This document shows, in pieces, positions 26,553-35,748 of a DNA stretch of 64,000 bases (positions within the stretch are counted from its first letter, which is position 1; each line of letters opens with the position of its first letter). The position numbers and the translations under genes are program-made. Source of the DNA: Paenibacillus macerans (GTDB lineage Bacteria > Bacillota > Bacilli > Paenibacillales > Paenibacillaceae). Location of the stretch: contig NZ_UGSI01000001.1 of assembly GCF_900454495.1 (NCBI RefSeq), forward strand, positions 5,108,501-5,172,500, written 5' to 3'. The notes under the pieces are model-generated. The model ran no database searches and was not told where the DNA came from. It was given only the letters and a program-made list of their open reading frames with translations.

Positions 26553-26595
26553 GTCAGCGACCGCTCAGCAGCTGCCCTCCTCAAGCCATCGTCGT

Positions 26596-27747
26596 TTATT
26601 TTCCGGCATTGCCGCTGCCGGTTCCCGCGCCGGAATTGTTGGCGGCCCCGCCGCCGCTGTTCCCCGACGCCCCGGCGTTTCCGGCTCCATCGGTTCCCGC
26701 GTTTGTGCCCGTACCTGCGCCTGCATTCGTACCGGTACCGGCCCCGCTTCCGGCGCCTGCGCCGTTATTCGCCGCGTTGCCGCTGTTGTTCTTCGGGGTT
26801 TCCGTTTTCGGAAGATTAATTTTCTTGATGATCTTCTTCTCGAGATCCCCAGCCATGAACTCGTCCACTTTTTGGGATGCAACGGACATTTTTAGCTGGT
26901 CTTTTTCATCCTGCGTCAAATCCTCGTATTTTTTCTCGTTACGCGATTCGACGCGGATAATATGGTACCCGTAGCTTGTTTTGACCGGATCGCCGATTTC
27001 GTTGATCGGCTGGGTCAAGGCAGCCTGCTTAAACTCCTCAACCCATCCGCTGACGTTGGCATTTTCATACAATCCGCCGTTGTCCTTGGAACCCGGATCC
27101 TCGGAGTATTTTTTGGCCAGGGTGGCGAAATCCTCGCCCTTGTCCAATTTGGCCTTGACGTCTTTGGCTAATTTGAGCGTTTCTTCTTCGGAGCGTTGCT
27201 TGCCGTTTGGATCAGTAAACCCGATCAGGATATGGCGGACCGAAGCCGTCGTGAAGTTTTCCTTCGCCGCTTCGAATTCCTTTTTCATATCTTCTTCCGT
27301 AACCTTGTTCTCCTCGTTTTCCATAGCGATGTAAAGGCGGTTGAAATAATCTTTGACTTCCGCCTCGGACACTTTCTGGGCGTCCAGCATTTTTTTGAAC
27401 GCATCGGCGCCGCCGTAGGAGGCCTTCATCATTTCGAGCTGCTGCTCCGCCTTTTTCTTCCCGGCTTCCGCCGTCTTGTCATCGGCTTTCGCCGCCAAAT
27501 ACTTGTACGCAATTTCCTGTTTGAGCAGATACTCGCGGAATTCGTCCATCTGCAGCAGTTGTGCCGCCTGCGGCGAAACCGCCAGCAAGATGCGCTGGTC
27601 CAAATCAAATTCCTTCGCCGTGATCTCCCCGCCCTCGTAAGTGGCGACAACATCCTTCTTCCCGCATCCCGCCATGATGGTAAAGGCAAGCACCGCCACA
27701 AGGGCAATCAGCAGCGTTTGCCAGGAACGCCTTTTACTTTGAAACAT
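26596..27747 (-). CDS. PrsA/SurA-type peptidyl-prolyl isomerase lipoprotein
   Basis: This lipoprotein should help fold secreted proteins on the outer membrane face. The signal peptide ends in MAGC (Cys near residue 28). A SurA-like N-terminal region follows and then a parvulin rotamase domain at residues about 168-268 (RHILIGFTDPNGKQRSEEE, YSEDPGSKDNGGLYE, SYGYHIIRVESR). From about residue 315 to the end (383) the chain is a Gly/Ala/Asn/Thr/Ser low-complexity tail with a GTGTNAGAGTGTNAG repeat, not part of the family. The ATG lies inside the last codons of mfd (14-base overlap), with AAAGGGG upstream. Confidence 0.88.
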   Translation of the reverse strand: MFQSKRRSWQTLLIALVAVLAFTIMAGCGKKDVVATYEGGEITAKEFDLDQRILLAVSPQAAQLLQMDEFREYLLKQEIAYKYLAAKADDKTAEAGKKKAEQQLEMMKASYGGADAFKKMLDAQKVSEAEVKDYFNRLYIAMENEENKVTEEDMKKEFEAAKENFTTASVRHILIGFTDPNGKQRSEEETLKLAKDVKAKLDKGEDFATLAKKYSEDPGSKDNGGLYENANVSGWVEEFKQAALTQPINEIGDPVKTSYGYHIIRVESRNEKKYEDLTQDEKDQLKMSVASQKVDEFMAGDLEKKIIKKINLPKTETPKNNSGNAANNGAGAGSGAGTGTNAGAGTGTNAGTDGAGNAGASGNSGGGAANNSGAGTGSGNAGK

Positions 27748-30700
27748 CTTGTAGTTCCCCTTTCGCTTTGAACGCATCCTTCAGGGCATTCAGAAATTGC
27801 TCCAACAAGCCCATCAACGCTTTGTCGTCCATTCCTTTGATATTGATCCGGATCAGCATCACGGACCCTTGAATAAATTGTACACGTCTTCCGAAGAGAT
27901 TTCCAATTTCCGCGAGCCTGCCGGGCACGATCGACTGTTCCCGGCCTTCGTAGAACTTGACGGTAACTTCTTCTCCACGCAATGCGATCGATTCGATGCC
28001 GTACTTCTTGCCGTACAACTTCACCCTGGCTACGGACAGCAGGTTCTGCACCGCTTCCGGCAATTCCCCGAAACGGTCAAGCAGCTCGTCCTCCAGCTCC
28101 GCCACGTCCTCAAACGAGGTTGCGGAAGCCGTTTTCTTGTAAATTTCAATTTTTTGCATGCTATCGTAAATATAATCCGAGGGCAGATAAGCGTCGATGC
28201 CGAGATCGATCGTCGTATTCCAATGCGTTTCCGCAGGTTCGGCTTCTCCGAGCATGGTCACTTTGCGTTTCTGGATTTCTTCGGCCAGCATCTGCGAATA
28301 CAGGTCAAAGCCGACGGAGGCGATGAAGCCGTGCTGCTCCGCCCCCAGCAAATTGCCCGCGCCGCGGATGGCCAGGTCGCGCATGGCAATTTTGAAGCCG
28401 GAGCCGAGCTCGGTAAACTCCTTGATCGACTGCAGGCGCTTTTCGGCCACTTCGGTCAACGATTTGTCCTTCTGATAGGTGAAGTAAGCATAGGCGATCC
28501 GGTTGGACCGGCCAACCCGGCCCCGCAGCTGGTACAGCTGCGACAAGCCCATTTTGTCGGCATCGTGCACGATCAGCGTGTTGACGTTCGGAATGTCGAC
28601 GCCGGTCTCGATAATGCTGGTGCTGACCAGCACGTCGTATTCCCCGTCGAGGAAGTCGAGAATCGTCTTCTCCAGCTCCTGCTCGGACATCTGCCCGTGG
28701 CCAACGCCTACGCGGGCATCCGGGACGAGCGCCGAGATTTGCGCCGCCATCTCATGAATTCCCTGTACGCGATTGTACAGGTAGTAGATTTGCCCGCCCC
28801 GGGCCATTTCGCGTTCGATCGCTTCGCGCACCAGCGCCTGGCTGTATTCGACCACGTAGGTTTGCACCGGGAAGCGGTTTTCCGGCGGCGTTTCGATGAC
28901 CGACAAATCCCGTACGCCAAGCATCGACATATGCAGCGTTCTCGGGATCGGCGTCGCCGTCAGGGTAAGCACGTCCACATTCGTTTTCAGCTTCTTCAGC
29001 TTCTCTTTATGCGTTACGCCAAACCGCTGCTCTTCATCGACGATCAGCAAGCCCAAATCTTTGAACACCAGATCCTGGGACAATATCCGATGGGTCCCGA
29101 TCACGATGTCCACCGTGCCCTGGCGGAGCCCCTTGATCGTCTCGTTCTGCTCCTTGCGGCTGCGGAACCGGCTCAGCGTCTGAATATTGATCGGGTAACC
29201 GGCAAACCGTTCGCGGAACGTTTCGTAATGCTGCTGCGCCAAAATCGTGGTCGGCACCAGCACCGCGACCTGCTTGCCTTCGATCGCCGCTTTGAAAGCG
29301 GCCCGGATCGCCACCTCCGTTTTTCCGTAGCCAACGTCGCCGCAGAGCAGGCGGTCCATCGGCCGGTTTTTTTCCATGTCCTTTTTGATTTCTTCGATGG
29401 CCCGCAGTTGGTCCGGCGTCTCCTCGTAAGGAAACATTCCTTCGAACTCCTGCTGCTCCGGCGAGTCCTTCTCGAAGCCATACCCCGGCGCCGCCTGCCG
29501 CTCGGCATACAGCTTGATCAGATCGTCGGCGATATCCTGCACGGAGGAGCGGACCTTGTTTTTCACCCGCTGCCATTCATTGCCGCCGAGCTTGTAGACC
29601 TTTGGCTCTTTGTCTTCGGAACCGACGTATTTCTGAATCATGTCGATCTGTTCGATCGGAACGGACAGCTTGTCGCCGCCGGCATACATGATATGCATGT
29701 AGTCTTTGTGGATCCCGCCGACCTCGAGCGTACCGATCCCCATATATTTGCCGATCCCGTGGTTTTGGTGAACGACGTAATCGCCGACCTTCAGCTCGGT
29801 GTAGCTTTTGATCCGTTCGGCGTTGTCCATGCTTTTGCTGGCGACGCGGCGCACTTTGCGCTGCTTCTGGGAGAACATCTCCCCTTCGGTGATGACAACC
29901 AGATGCACGGAAGGCAGCTCAAAGCCCGACTGCAGATTGCCCTTCAGCAGTGTCGGCTCCTCGATCCCGTAATCCTGCAGCACCCGCCGCATCCGGTCCA
30001 TGCGTTCCTCGCCGCTAGCCAGCATGATGACATTGGCGCCGCTTTTTTTCCAGCGTTCCATTTCCGCCTTCAACACGTTCATTTGCCCATGGAAGTCCTG
30101 CATCGTCCGACTAACGAAGTTGAGAATGTTCTGCGGCTGGGAGTGCGGAACCTGGCGCAGGAACAAGGACAGAAACAGCGTTTGAAACGGACGGTGGTAC
30201 AGCACATGGTCGGTCTCCACCGCCAGCGGCAGTTCCGGAAGGCTTTTGCCGTTTTGCAGCAAATGCAGATTCCACTCCGATTCATCGCGCTCCAGCTGCT
30301 TGGCCGTCTCCAGCAGGCGCGCCGGTTCGTCCAGGATGAGCAGCGTGTCGCTCGGCATATAGTTATACAACGTTTTTCTTTCAGGGTAGATCAAAGAAAT
30401 ATATTTATAGATTTCCGGAAAATACACATGCTCCCGCAGCAGCTCGATCTCCTTGGCGATTTCCTCCTGCAGCTTGTTTTTCGCCTGGCGGTCGGCCATT
30501 TTTTCAAGCTGCCGATCCAGGCGTTCGGACGCGGCTTGAGCCGCCGCCTCCAGCCGGTCCGGGGAAGCGATCAATTCCTTGCAAGGGGGAACGAACACTT
30601 CCTTGACCTGGTCCACCGAACGCTGGTCGGACGGATCGAAGGTGCGGATGGAATCGACTTCGTCATCGAACAATTCCACCCGGTAAGCCATCGCCGAGGT

Positions 30701-31270
30701 CAGCGGGTAAAAGTCGATGATTCCTCCGCGCAGGCTCATTTCCCCACGGGATTCAACCCGTTCTACACGTTCGTAGCCAAGCTCGATCATTTTGTTCAGG
30801 AAGTCGCCATGCTGAATCGTCCCTCCGAGGGTAATCGTAAGTCCGGCCTCTGCCATTGTTTCCGGCGTGGGAATAAACCGGCGGATGCCGGAATAAGGCA
30901 CCACCACAACGCCCCGAAAGCCGCGGGAGCATTGCAGCAGCACCTCGATCCGCTGGGCCAGCGTTTCCGGGCTGGATACGGCCGATTCGGCGGCGACCAG
31001 CTCGTTGGCGGGATAAAGCAGCACTTCGTCCGGTGAGAGCGCTTCCTGTAAATCTTCATAAATTTTTTGGGCGGCGAACATATTGTGGGTTACGACAAGG
31101 AGCGGTCGCTTCACCTCCTGGTGCAGCGCGGCCAGCATCACCTGTCTCGTCGAACCGGATAACCCCGAGAGCAATTGCTCCTTCATACCGGAGTTGACGC
31201 CGGCGACCATCGAAGCAAAGTCGGTATCCCGGGAAAAAGCTTCTATTAGCGCTTGTAGCAAGTGTGGCAC
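27734..31270 (-). CDS. mfd: Transcription-repair coupling factor Mfd
   Basis: Mfd removes stalled RNA polymerase and recruits UvrA for nucleotide excision repair. The 1178-residue product matches the family length. It has the UvrB-like N-terminus (LLSGLSGSTRQVMLAALHQE), the RNA-polymerase interaction domain around residues 490-560 (GDYVVHQNHGIGKYMG), a helicase core with CGDVGYGKTEVAIRAAF and DEEQRFGV, motif III LTATPIPRTL, and the C-terminal TRCF domain. The start is GTG with only a weak ribosome binding site; the next residues align with other Mfd starts. The complementary strand also has a long open frame, which is a codon-bias shadow. Confidence 0.97.
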   Translation of the reverse strand: MPHLLQALIEAFSRDTDFASMVAGVNSGMKEQLLSGLSGSTRQVMLAALHQEVKRPLLVVTHNMFAAQKIYEDLQEALSPDEVLLYPANELVAAESAVSSPETLAQRIEVLLQCSRGFRGVVVVPYSGIRRFIPTPETMAEAGLTITLGGTIQHGDFLNKMIELGYERVERVESRGEMSLRGGIIDFYPLTSAMAYRVELFDDEVDSIRTFDPSDQRSVDQVKEVFVPPCKELIASPDRLEAAAQAASERLDRQLEKMADRQAKNKLQEEIAKEIELLREHVYFPEIYKYISLIYPERKTLYNYMPSDTLLILDEPARLLETAKQLERDESEWNLHLLQNGKSLPELPLAVETDHVLYHRPFQTLFLSLFLRQVPHSQPQNILNFVSRTMQDFHGQMNVLKAEMERWKKSGANVIMLASGEERMDRMRRVLQDYGIEEPTLLKGNLQSGFELPSVHLVVITEGEMFSQKQRKVRRVASKSMDNAERIKSYTELKVGDYVVHQNHGIGKYMGIGTLEVGGIHKDYMHIMYAGGDKLSVPIEQIDMIQKYVGSEDKEPKVYKLGGNEWQRVKNKVRSSVQDIADDLIKLYAERQAAPGYGFEKDSPEQQEFEGMFPYEETPDQLRAIEEIKKDMEKNRPMDRLLCGDVGYGKTEVAIRAAFKAAIEGKQVAVLVPTTILAQQHYETFRERFAGYPINIQTLSRFRSRKEQNETIKGLRQGTVDIVIGTHRILSQDLVFKDLGLLIVDEEQRFGVTHKEKLKKLKTNVDVLTLTATPIPRTLHMSMLGVRDLSVIETPPENRFPVQTYVVEYSQALVREAIEREMARGGQIYYLYNRVQGIHEMAAQISALVPDARVGVGHGQMSEQELEKTILDFLDGEYDVLVSTSIIETGVDIPNVNTLIVHDADKMGLSQLYQLRGRVGRSNRIAYAYFTYQKDKSLTEVAEKRLQSIKEFTELGSGFKIAMRDLAIRGAGNLLGAEQHGFIASVGFDLYSQMLAEEIQKRKVTMLGEAEPAETHWNTTIDLGIDAYLPSDYIYDSMQKIEIYKKTASATSFEDVAELEDELLDRFGELPEAVQNLLSVARVKLYGKKYGIESIALRGEEVTVKFYEGREQSIVPGRLAEIGNLFGRRVQFIQGSVMLIRINIKGMDDKALMGLLEQFLNALKDAFKAKGELQDVSK

Positions 31271-31330
31271 CTCTCTTACTGCTTATTCAATCTATTGACC
31301 TGACCGGGCAGGACAATGTGTTTACACGAA

Positions 31331-31365
31331 CCAAAAAGGAGCCTCAGCAAACGTGCCAAGGCTCT
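31331..31365 (-). terminator. Probable terminator between fin and mfd
   Basis: On the minus strand GAGCCT...AGGCTC closes a long loop and is followed by CTTTTTGG. The stem is short, so this is a moderate call. Confidence 0.5.
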
Positions 31366-31417
31366 ATAACCGCTTTAACCGGTAAATTGTTCATTCTTCA
31401 TCGGCCTTCGCCCCCGC

Positions 31418-31648
31418 TCATTGCAAGGGACTCACGAGCAGCATCAGCTCCGGGTTCTGCTCCAGCGCTTCCCTGCAGTAATCGCAGATCACCCGAACCG
31501 TCATTTCGCCGTTCGAATCATACGCTATTATATCTCGCCGTTCCTCGGGGGTCAAGGAATGAAAGCCTAGTTGGGCTTCCGTGACCTGGGGGGCCTCTAT
31601 TCTACCAATCACCGTCCGGCAGTGCCGGCAGACGTAATTTATAGCCAT
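31418..31648 (-). CDS. fin: Anti-sigma-F factor Fin (YabK)
   Basis: Fin is a small forespore protein that inhibits sigma-F to help the switch to sigma-G. The 76-residue product has two zinc-type Cys pairs, YVCRHCRTVIG near residue 7 and VICDYCREALEQNPE near residue 54, which match the family. AGGAGG precedes the ATG. The gene lies between pth and mfd as in B. subtilis. Confidence 0.93.
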   Translation of the reverse strand: MAINYVCRHCRTVIGRIEAPQVTEAQLGFHSLTPEERRDIIAYDSNGEMTVRVICDYCREALEQNPELMLLVSPLQ

Positions 31649-31788
31649 CTATATGCCTCCTGAAGATTCATTATGTCTCCAGTATGCCCCAGACTGGCTC
31701 CTTTTAGCCCTGACCTTGAACGGCAGCAAAACGCGGATTAGGCTTCCGGCCGACTTCCCGTCGGCCGCGCTGGTCCATAACCCGGCAT

Positions 31789-32358
31789 TTATACGTTAAA
31801 CTTGGCCATAGTCTGCTCAAACGTGTGGTCCAAGCTGTACTCCAGCGCATCGCACGCCGCTTCGATCGATTGCTGCAGCAGCGGCTGATCTTTTTTGGCA
31901 AACCCGGAAAGCACATAATCCACCACCGCATAACCGGGCTCCGGGCGGGAGATACCCATTCGTATGCGGTTGAACACCTGTGTTCCGGTATGCTGGATAA
32001 TCGATTTAATTCCGTTATGGCCGCCCGAACTGCCTTGATAACGCAGCCGGTTGCGCCCAATCTCGGTATCGAGATCGTCGTATACGACGATCATATCTTC
32101 CAGGGACGCTTTGTAATAATCCATGTAGGCGCGAACCGCTTCGCCGGACAGGTTCATGAACGTCATCGGCTTGATCAATACGACCTTGCCGCCCGGCAGC
32201 ACCCCTTCGCCGATCAAAGCCTTGCATTTGCTCTGCTTGATCTCGATCCCGTGCCGCCGCGCCAGTTCATCCACGGCCATAAAACCGATATTGTGCCTCG
32301 TTTTCTCATATTGTTTCCCCGGGTTTCCGAGACCTACGATCCATTTCATTTGTTCCAT
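31789..32358 (-). CDS. pth: Peptidyl-tRNA hydrolase (SpoVC)
   Basis: The enzyme frees tRNA from peptidyl-tRNA that falls off the ribosome. The signature GLGNPGKQYEKTRHNIGFM (catalytic His in RHNIG) is at residues 9-27, with KPMTFMNLSGEAV and DDLDTEIGRNRLRYQGSSGG further on. The product has 189 residues from the ATG at 32358, which is only three bases after AGGAGG; the ATG at 32349 (MKWIVGLGNPG) is the alternative and fits other family starts. The gene between prs and pth in B. subtilis, ctc, is absent here. Confidence 0.95.
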   Translation of the reverse strand: MEQMKWIVGLGNPGKQYEKTRHNIGFMAVDELARRHGIEIKQSKCKALIGEGVLPGGKVVLIKPMTFMNLSGEAVRAYMDYYKASLEDMIVVYDDLDTEIGRNRLRYQGSSGGHNGIKSIIQHTGTQVFNRIRMGISRPEPGYAVVDYVLSGFAKKDQPLLQQSIEAACDALEYSLDHTFEQTMAKFNV

Positions 32359-32542
32359 ATACCTCCTACGTTTGTGGCAGCTGGCAGCACCTTAAGGCTC
32401 TTCCCGGCACCCTCACTTGGAAAAACTCCAATAGATTGGCGGATATCAGCCGCTATTTTGAGCCCCCACTTGGAAATATCCAATAGATTTCGCCCAAATC
32501 GCCCATTTTACGCCCAAACGAGCCTTATCTATCCCCCGGCAA

Positions 32543-32594
32543 ACACACCGATAGGGGTTACACCCTCCGGCGGGAGGATGCAACCCCTGTGTGC
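32543..32594. other. Strong hairpin between prs and pth
   Basis: CACACCG...AGGGGTT...CCTCC on one arm pairs with GGAGG...AACCCCT...GTGTG on the other. It starts a few bases after the prs stop. It lacks a long T run, so it may be a terminator variant, an mRNA-end stabiliser or a processing site. Confidence 0.6.
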
Positions 32595-32607
32595 AGTAGC
32601 CTTTTCC

Positions 32608-33561
32608 TTATTCGATCTCGAACAGCTTGCTGATCGACAGCTCTTCGTGCACGCGAATAATCGCTTCACCCATAAGCGGAGCGACGGAGAGCACCTTCAG
32701 CTTGCTCGTCGGATTGGGATGCGTAATCGGAATCGTATCGGTTACAATAACTTCCTTCAACGGAGAATTCTCCAGCCGTTCCATCGCCGGGCCGGACAAC
32801 ACGGGGTGCGTACAGCAGGCGTAAACCTCTTCCACGCCGCCCTCCTTCAGCGCATTCGCGCCAAGCACGATCGTTCCGGCGGTGTCGATGATATCATCGA
32901 CGAGAATCGCCGTCTTGCCTTCGATGTTCCCGATAATGTTCATAACTTCGCTGACGTTGGGCTCCGGACGGCGTTTATCGATGATCGCCAGCGGGGCGTT
33001 CAGGAAATCCGCCAGCTTGCGGGCGCGCACCACCCCGCCGTGGTCCGGAGATACGACGACCGGATTCGGGATATGTTTGGACCGGAAATACTGGGCCAAA
33101 ATCGGCACCCCGAGCATATGATCCACCGGGATATCGAAGAAGCCTTGAATCTGCATGGCGTGCAGGTCCATCGTAATGACGCGGTGAGCGCCGGCCTTCT
33201 CGATCAAATTGGCAACCAGCTTAGCCGTGATCGGATCGCGCGAACGGGCCTTCCGGTCTTGGCGGGCATAGCCGTAATACGGGATAACCACGTTGATGCT
33301 TTTGGCCGAAGCTCTTTTCAAGGCATCCACCATAACTAGCAGCTCCATCAGATTGTCGTTGACGGGAGCACACGTCGATTGTACGACATAGACGTGGCAG
33401 CCCCGGACACTCTCCGACAGCTTGACCTGAATTTCGCCGTCGCTAAAACTGGTCGTTTCCGAATCGCCCATCGGAATTCCGATATAATCCGCGATCTGAT
33501 GAGCCAGCTTAGGATTGGAGTTACAGGTGAATATCTTTAATTTGGAATCACAATAAGTCAT
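32608..33561 (-). CDS. prs: Ribose-phosphate pyrophosphokinase
   Basis: The enzyme makes PRPP from ribose 5-phosphate and ATP, the precursor of nucleotides, His and Trp. From MTYCDSKLKIF the product is 317 residues, the same as B. subtilis Prs. It has RQDRKARSRDPITAKL (the ATP/flexible loop), DLHAMQIQGFFDIPVDHM and the PRPP motif ILVDDIIDTAGTI near residue 218. The reading frame extends 15 codons upstream but the GGAGGG site supports the internal ATG. It follows glmU, as in other Bacillales. Confidence 0.97.
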   Translation of the reverse strand: MTYCDSKLKIFTCNSNPKLAHQIADYIGIPMGDSETTSFSDGEIQVKLSESVRGCHVYVVQSTCAPVNDNLMELLVMVDALKRASAKSINVVIPYYGYARQDRKARSRDPITAKLVANLIEKAGAHRVITMDLHAMQIQGFFDIPVDHMLGVPILAQYFRSKHIPNPVVVSPDHGGVVRARKLADFLNAPLAIIDKRRPEPNVSEVMNIIGNIEGKTAILVDDIIDTAGTIVLGANALKEGGVEEVYACCTHPVLSGPAMERLENSPLKEVIVTDTIPITHPNPTSKLKVLSVAPLMGEAIIRVHEELSISKLFEIE

Positions 33562-33713
33562 AAAATTAAAACCCTCCGTGCTGTGTAGATAGCGAAAGGG
33601 AATCAAACCGCTGAACCCGCCTTCCAGCTACCCCGTCATTAGAAATGGTCACTGCATCCTCATTCCGAAAAATTCATTCCGACAATTGCTACTACATCCT
33701 ATGATAAAACGGC

Positions 33714-35114
33714 TTAAGAGTCCTGCTTATTTTGTTTTTTGGCTTTTGCGCGGCCGCGGATTTTCTCGGCGTAACCCGGCTTGTTCTCCTGCCGCTGTCT
33801 CGCGATGGCCAGATCGCCTTCGGGAACGGAATGCGTAATGGTCGAACCGGCGACCACATAAGCGCCTTTCCCGACCTTCACCGGCGCGATCAGATTAACA
33901 TTGCTGCCGATAAAGGCTTCGTCCTCAATCTCCGTAATGGATTTATTATAACCATCGTAATTGACGGTAATCGCGCCGCAGCCTATATTTACGTTTTTGC
34001 CGACTTTGGCGTCGCCGATATAACTCAGATGCGAGACTTTCGCTCCGTCGTCCAAGGTCGCGTTCTTGATCTCGACGAAATCGCCCACTTTGACGTTGGC
34101 GCCAAGTTTGGCCCCCGGACGCAAATAAGCGAACGGCCCCACCGTCGTTTCTTTGCCGACTTCCGCCTGGCTCAGAACCGAATGCTTCACCTTCGCGCCG
34201 TCATGAATCACGCTATCCTCGATTTGAGACGCCGGCCCAATCACGCAATCCTCGCCGATGACCGTCCGCCCCGCAAGCACGGTTCCCGGATAAATCACCG
34301 TATCCGAACCGATCGCCACATCGGCCCCGATATAAGTCGACGCCGGATCGATCACCGTGACGCCGCCCAGCATATGACGCCGAACGATCCGTTCGCGCAT
34401 CACCGCTTCCGCTTCGGCCAGCGCAACGCGGTCATTGACGCCGATCGACTCCCGGTGGTCCTGCGCCGCATACCCTTCCACGATTTCGCCGGCTTGTACC
34501 AAAATGCCGATGACATCGGTCAGGTAATATTCCTGCTGCGCGTTGTTATTGGTCACTTTCTCCAAAGCGGCAAACAATTTCGCATTATCAAAACAATAAG
34601 TGCCTGTGTTGATTTCCTGTACCGCTGCCTCTTCCGGCGAGCAGTCCTTCTGCTCGACGATGCGCTCGACCGTACCGTTCTCTCCACGGATCACCCGGCC
34701 ATACCCTTGAGGATTGTCCATTTTGGCCGTGAGCACGGTAGCCGCTGCACCCTTGCGGGTATGAAGTTCGACCAGCGCTTCAAGCGTCTCCGCGGTCACC
34801 AGAGGGGTATCGCCGCAAATCACGACGGTCGTACCTTCCTCTCCGGCGAGCAGCGGACCAGCCTGCTTCACCGCATGACCGGTTCCCAGCTGCTGCTCCT
34901 GCAGCACGTACTCCGCCGATGATCCAAGGTATGATTTAACCGCTTCGGCACCATGGCCGACAACGACGATGGTTCTTTCGCAGCCGGCTTGCTGTACCGC
35001 GCTTAAAACATGCCCGACCATCGGTTTGCCGCACACAGGATGGAGCACTTTATAAAGCTTGGACTTCATGCGTTTCCCCTGACCTGCGGCAAGAACAATC
35101 GCTAATTTTTTCAA
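33714..35114 (-). CDS. glmU: Bifunctional UDP-N-acetylglucosamine pyrophosphorylase / glucosamine-1-phosphate acetyltransferase
   Basis: GlmU makes UDP-GlcNAc, the first committed wall precursor. The N-terminal uridylyltransferase has LAAGQGKRMKSKLYKVLHPV (residues 8-27) and the C-terminal half from about 250 has left-handed beta-helix hexapeptides (IGADVAIGSDTVIYPGTVL), followed by the acetyltransferase loop YDGYNKSITEI. At 466 residues the length fits. The start codon is TTG with AAGGAGG eight bases upstream. Its neighbours spoVG and prs are the conserved ones. Confidence 0.97.
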   Translation of the reverse strand: MKKLAIVLAAGQGKRMKSKLYKVLHPVCGKPMVGHVLSAVQQAGCERTIVVVGHGAEAVKSYLGSSAEYVLQEQQLGTGHAVKQAGPLLAGEEGTTVVICGDTPLVTAETLEALVELHTRKGAAATVLTAKMDNPQGYGRVIRGENGTVERIVEQKDCSPEEAAVQEINTGTYCFDNAKLFAALEKVTNNNAQQEYYLTDVIGILVQAGEIVEGYAAQDHRESIGVNDRVALAEAEAVMRERIVRRHMLGGVTVIDPASTYIGADVAIGSDTVIYPGTVLAGRTVIGEDCVIGPASQIEDSVIHDGAKVKHSVLSQAEVGKETTVGPFAYLRPGAKLGANVKVGDFVEIKNATLDDGAKVSHLSYIGDAKVGKNVNIGCGAITVNYDGYNKSITEIEDEAFIGSNVNLIAPVKVGKGAYVVAGSTITHSVPEGDLAIARQRQENKPGYAEKIRGRAKAKKQNKQDS

Positions 35115-35135
35115 GGCCCCGGCCTCCTTCTCTCT

Positions 35136-35172
35136 TAAGCTTCGGTGCTGAAAACCTGTTTTTTTGAACTCT
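35136..35172. repeat. Family-3 element, solo terminal fragment
   Basis: This short stretch, GCTTCGGTGCTGAAAACC followed by TTTTTTTGAACTC, matches the end of the element at 54258-54406 and, in reverse complement, the start of 22637-22927. It lies just upstream of glmU. Confidence 0.65.
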
Positions 35173-35207
35173 CATTTAAACTCATTACTGAATATATCTC
35201 ATTTACC

Positions 35208-35247
35208 GCAAAAAGAAAAGGGAGCCATGTACTCATGGCTCCCTTTT
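35208..35247 (-). terminator. Intrinsic terminator after spoVG
   Basis: The perfect stem GGGAGCCATG/CATGGCTCCC with a four-base loop is followed on the minus strand by TTTTCTTTTT. On the plus strand it is also followed by TTTTCC. Confidence 0.9.
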
Positions 35248-35284
35248 CCTCGAACCCCAATTGGTCAAGAATTAAAAATGCGAC

Positions 35285-35569
35285 TTACGCCCCTTCTTCA
35301 ATAGCTTCCTCCTGGTCGGCCGCACGTTCGTATTCAGCCAAAACAGCGGCTTGAATCTTCTCGCGGGTACCGGAGGAAATCGGATGCGCGATATCCCGGA
35401 ACTCCCCGTCCGGCGTGCGCTTGCTCGGCATAGCTACAAACATTCCATTGTTCCCGTCGATGACGCGGATGTCGTGAACGACAAACTCGTTATCGATGGT
35501 AATGGATGCTATGGCCTTCATTCTGCCTTCAGAGCTGACTCGGCGGAGTCTTACATCCGTAATTTGCAT
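35285..35569 (-). CDS. spoVG: SpoVG, septation/sporulation regulator
   Basis: SpoVG is a small RNA- and DNA-binding regulator that affects asymmetric septation, spore cortex and capsule in Firmicutes. The 94-residue product has the family start MQITDVRLRRVSSEGRMKAI and the core MFVAMPSKRTPDGEFRDIAHP. A sigma-H-type promoter lies upstream. The B. subtilis neighbour yabJ (RidA family) between purR and spoVG is missing here. Confidence 0.96.
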   Translation of the reverse strand: MQITDVRLRRVSSEGRMKAIASITIDNEFVVHDIRVIDGNNGMFVAMPSKRTPDGEFRDIAHPISSGTREKIQAAVLAEYERAADQEEAIEEGA

Positions 35570-35609
35570 ATGTGTTCACCACCTTTTTCCATCAGAGACT
35601 TGGTGTAAT

Positions 35610-35637
35610 ATTCCACATAGCAAACGGAAATCCTTTT
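35610..35637 (-). promoter_or_regulatory. Sigma-H-type promoter of spoVG
   Basis: On the minus strand AAAGGATTT is followed by GTGGAAT with 13 bases between AGGATTT and GGAAT. From memory, this is the same wording and spacing as the B. subtilis spoVG promoter recognised by sigma-H. It lies about 40 bases upstream of the spoVG start. Confidence 0.8.
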
Positions 35638-35748
35638 TTTTTCAAGAACAAAATGCCTTAAATTCTCGATTTTTTTTGATATGACGGGGTTTTCGACACA
35701 TTTCGTCGCAAAATTTTCAGTTTTGCGGTTTTATCGACATGTTTCTGC

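Noticed and set aside
27797..31036. Open frame of 1079 codons on the plus strand
   Set aside because: It is antisense to mfd throughout; mfd has full domain support. The antisense frame has no recognisable motif and is a product of codon bias.
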